The notes below the pieces were generated by a model. That model worked only from the letters and a program-made list of their open reading frames with translations, made no database searches and had not been told where the DNA came from. DNA of 6,450 nt from positions 1 through 6,450 of the forward strand of contig PMKG01000278.1 in the NCBI GenBank assembly GCA_003157675.1. The letters are read 5' to 3'. Origin of the DNA: Acidobacteriota bacterium. Lineage in GTDB: Bacteria > Acidobacteriota > Vicinamibacteria > Vicinamibacterales > Fen-181. A program made the position numbers and the translations under genes. Each line of letters opens with the position of its first letter. Position 1 is the stretch's first letter. Below, piece by piece: positions 5,447-6,450 of the stretch.

Positions 5447-6043
5447 ATGAAACGAATGCTGCTGGTCGTTGTGTGCCTGCTCGCGATGACGCTCCCGGCG
5501 CTGGCGCAGATGCCCGCGCAGGGCGCGACCGCAACCGCCGATCCCGTTGCCAAGGCGCTGAAAGCGTCGTTCGACACGGTTTCTGGCTACCTCGCCAAAT
5601 CCGCGGAGAAGATGCCGGAGGCGAACTACTCGTTCAAGCCGACGCCCGAGGTGCGAAGCTTCGGGGAGATCGTAGGCCACGTGGCCAACGCACAGTTCTC
5701 CTACTGCTCCCGGGTGAAGGGGGAGGCGAATCCCAACCAGGGGAACGACTTCGAGAAGAAGACCGCGAAGGCCGACCTCGTCAAGGCGATCGACGATTCG
5801 AGCGCCTACTGCTCGGTGGTCTACGGCTCGATGACCGACGCCATGTTGCTCGAGGCGCCGCCCGCAGGGCCCCCGCCGCCTCCGCCCGCCGCTGGCGCCA
5901 AGCCCCGGCCGCCGCAGCCGCCCATGCCGCGGCTGCGCCCCCTGCTCGGCAACATCACGCACGACTGGGAGCATTACGGCAACTTCGTGACCTACCTTCG
6001 ACTGAAGGGGCTCGTGCCGCCCTCCAGCGAGCCGAACAAGTAG
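5447..6043 (+). CDS. Secreted DinB-family four-helix-bundle protein
   Basis: The protein has 198 residues, exported by the signal peptide MKRMLLVVVCLLAMTLPALA (cleavage after Ala20). The mature part has the DinB/YfiT-like pattern: DPVAKALKASFDTVSGYLAK (32-51) as first helix, FGEIVGHVANAQ (72-83) with His78, and THDWEHYGNFVTYLRLKGLVPPSS (171-194, quoted here by its ends) with His172 and His176. These three histidines are the likely metal site. Cys87 and Cys122 could form a disulfide outside the cytoplasm. Residues 137-165 are an unusual proline-rich stretch (coding bases about 5855-5941), including six prolines in a row, placed before the last helix. Cytoplasmic DinB relatives include thiol transferases and DNA-damage-inducible proteins, but the role of exported versions, common in Acidobacteriota, is unknown. 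It lies between the pseudokinase and peptidase genes. Confidence 0.85.
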   Translation: MKRMLLVVVCLLAMTLPALAQMPAQGATATADPVAKALKASFDTVSGYLAKSAEKMPEANYSFKPTPEVRSFGEIVGHVANAQFSYCSRVKGEANPNQGNDFEKKTAKADLVKAIDDSSAYCSVVYGSMTDAMLLEAPPAGPPPPPPAAGAKPRPPQPPMPRLRPLLGNITHDWEHYGNFVTYLRLKGLVPPSSEPNK

Positions 6044-6061
6044 AACGGGCCGGGACATTCC

Positions 6062-6450
6062 GTGAACTTCCGCCCTGCAGCCGCTCTGGGTCTTGCGCTC
6101 GCCGTGGGACTCGGAGCGGCGTGCACCCGGACCAGCGACCCGCCGAGGCCGGCGCTTGGCCGGCCCGACGTGTTCCTGGCGCGTGAAACGGAATCGGCAA
6201 GCGGGCGTGTCCCGGATCGGACGACGCTCGCCGCGCTGCTCGCCTCCTTCGGTCTGCGAACCGACCTGGTGCCCGCCATCGTGTCGCTCACGCGCACGGT
6301 CTTCGACCCGCGCCGACTGAAGGCGAACCACGCCTATCTCGTCGAACGCACTTTTTCGGGCCTGGTCCGCCGGTTCGAGTACGAGATCGATCAGGACCGC
6401 TTCCTCCGCGTGCTCGGCCCCTCGGACCATCAGCCGGAGGAGCTGACCGT
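6062..6450 (+). CDS. Probable M23-family murein endopeptidase, lipoprotein N-terminus (runs off right edge)
   Basis: The reading frame stays open from GTG 6062 to the end of the window (129 codons). Residues 1-21 look like a lipoprotein signal, ending GLGAAC with Cys21 as lipidation site, although Gly at -3 is less usual than Leu. A Pro/Arg linker follows. Residues 49-117 resemble the LysM-like/OapA-type N-terminal domain that precedes M23 (LytM) catalytic domains: TTLAALLASFGL (54-65), VFDPRRLKANHAYLVERTF (80-98) and RRFEYEIDQDRFLRV (103-117). These enzymes cut peptidoglycan cross-link peptides; the HxxxD and HxH zinc motifs would lie beyond the window, so the catalytic part is inferred. The start is 18 bases after the DinB stop, with a poor ribosome site, which suggests expression as part of the upstream operon. 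Confidence 0.68.
   Translation, partial: MNFRPAAALGLALAVGLGAACTRTSDPPRPALGRPDVFLARETESASGRVPDRTTLAALLASFGLRTDLVPAIVSLTRTVFDPRRLKANHAYLVERTFSGLVRRFEYEIDQDRFLRVLGPSDHQPEELT

Noticed and set aside
5432..6430. Minus-strand open frame of 332 codons across the DinB and M23 genes
   Set aside because: It crosses two plus-strand genes with good motifs, signal peptides and, for DinB, a strong ribosome site. Its own product is His/Arg/Gly-rich without recognisable domains.

Overview
The window is about two-thirds G+C and densely coded. It suggests a soil or sediment Acidobacteriota, probably of the Vicinamibacteria type. That is an inference from three things: the GC-rich codon use, a secreted two-cysteine DinB-like protein of a kind common in that phylum, and membrane-anchored kinase-like genes. 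No RNA gene, CRISPR array, insertion sequence or integrase is visible, and no gene-free gap exceeds about 240 bases.

Left part (1-3057). The 5' end of nadA (quinolinate synthase, NAD biosynthesis) lies on the minus strand and runs off the left edge. It diverges from a two-gene plus-strand unit: a fold-type I PLP aminotransferase and malQ (4-alpha-glucanotransferase, GH77). The malQ ribosome binding site overlaps the aminotransferase stop codon, so the two are probably translated together, although their pathways are not obviously linked. The 124-base divergent spacer holds degenerate heptamer repeats in two opposed blocks and an unusual cluster of CTAG.

Middle (3058-3898). A gap with two promoter-like sequences precedes an exported phosphatase of the dual-specificity/tyrosine type, with signal peptide and HCX5R loop.

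Right part (3899-6450). A 236-base gap holds an inverted repeat and a good candidate sigma-54 promoter. Three closely spaced plus-strand genes follow: a membrane-anchored pseudokinase lacking the catalytic residues, a secreted DinB-fold protein with an intact histidine triad and a proline-rich insertion, and the N-terminal part of a probable lipoprotein M23 peptidoglycan endopeptidase that continues past the right edge. Spacings are 25 and 18 bases, so this looks like one operon with an envelope theme. This operon is the least ordinary part of the window; everything else is conventional housekeeping or envelope content.
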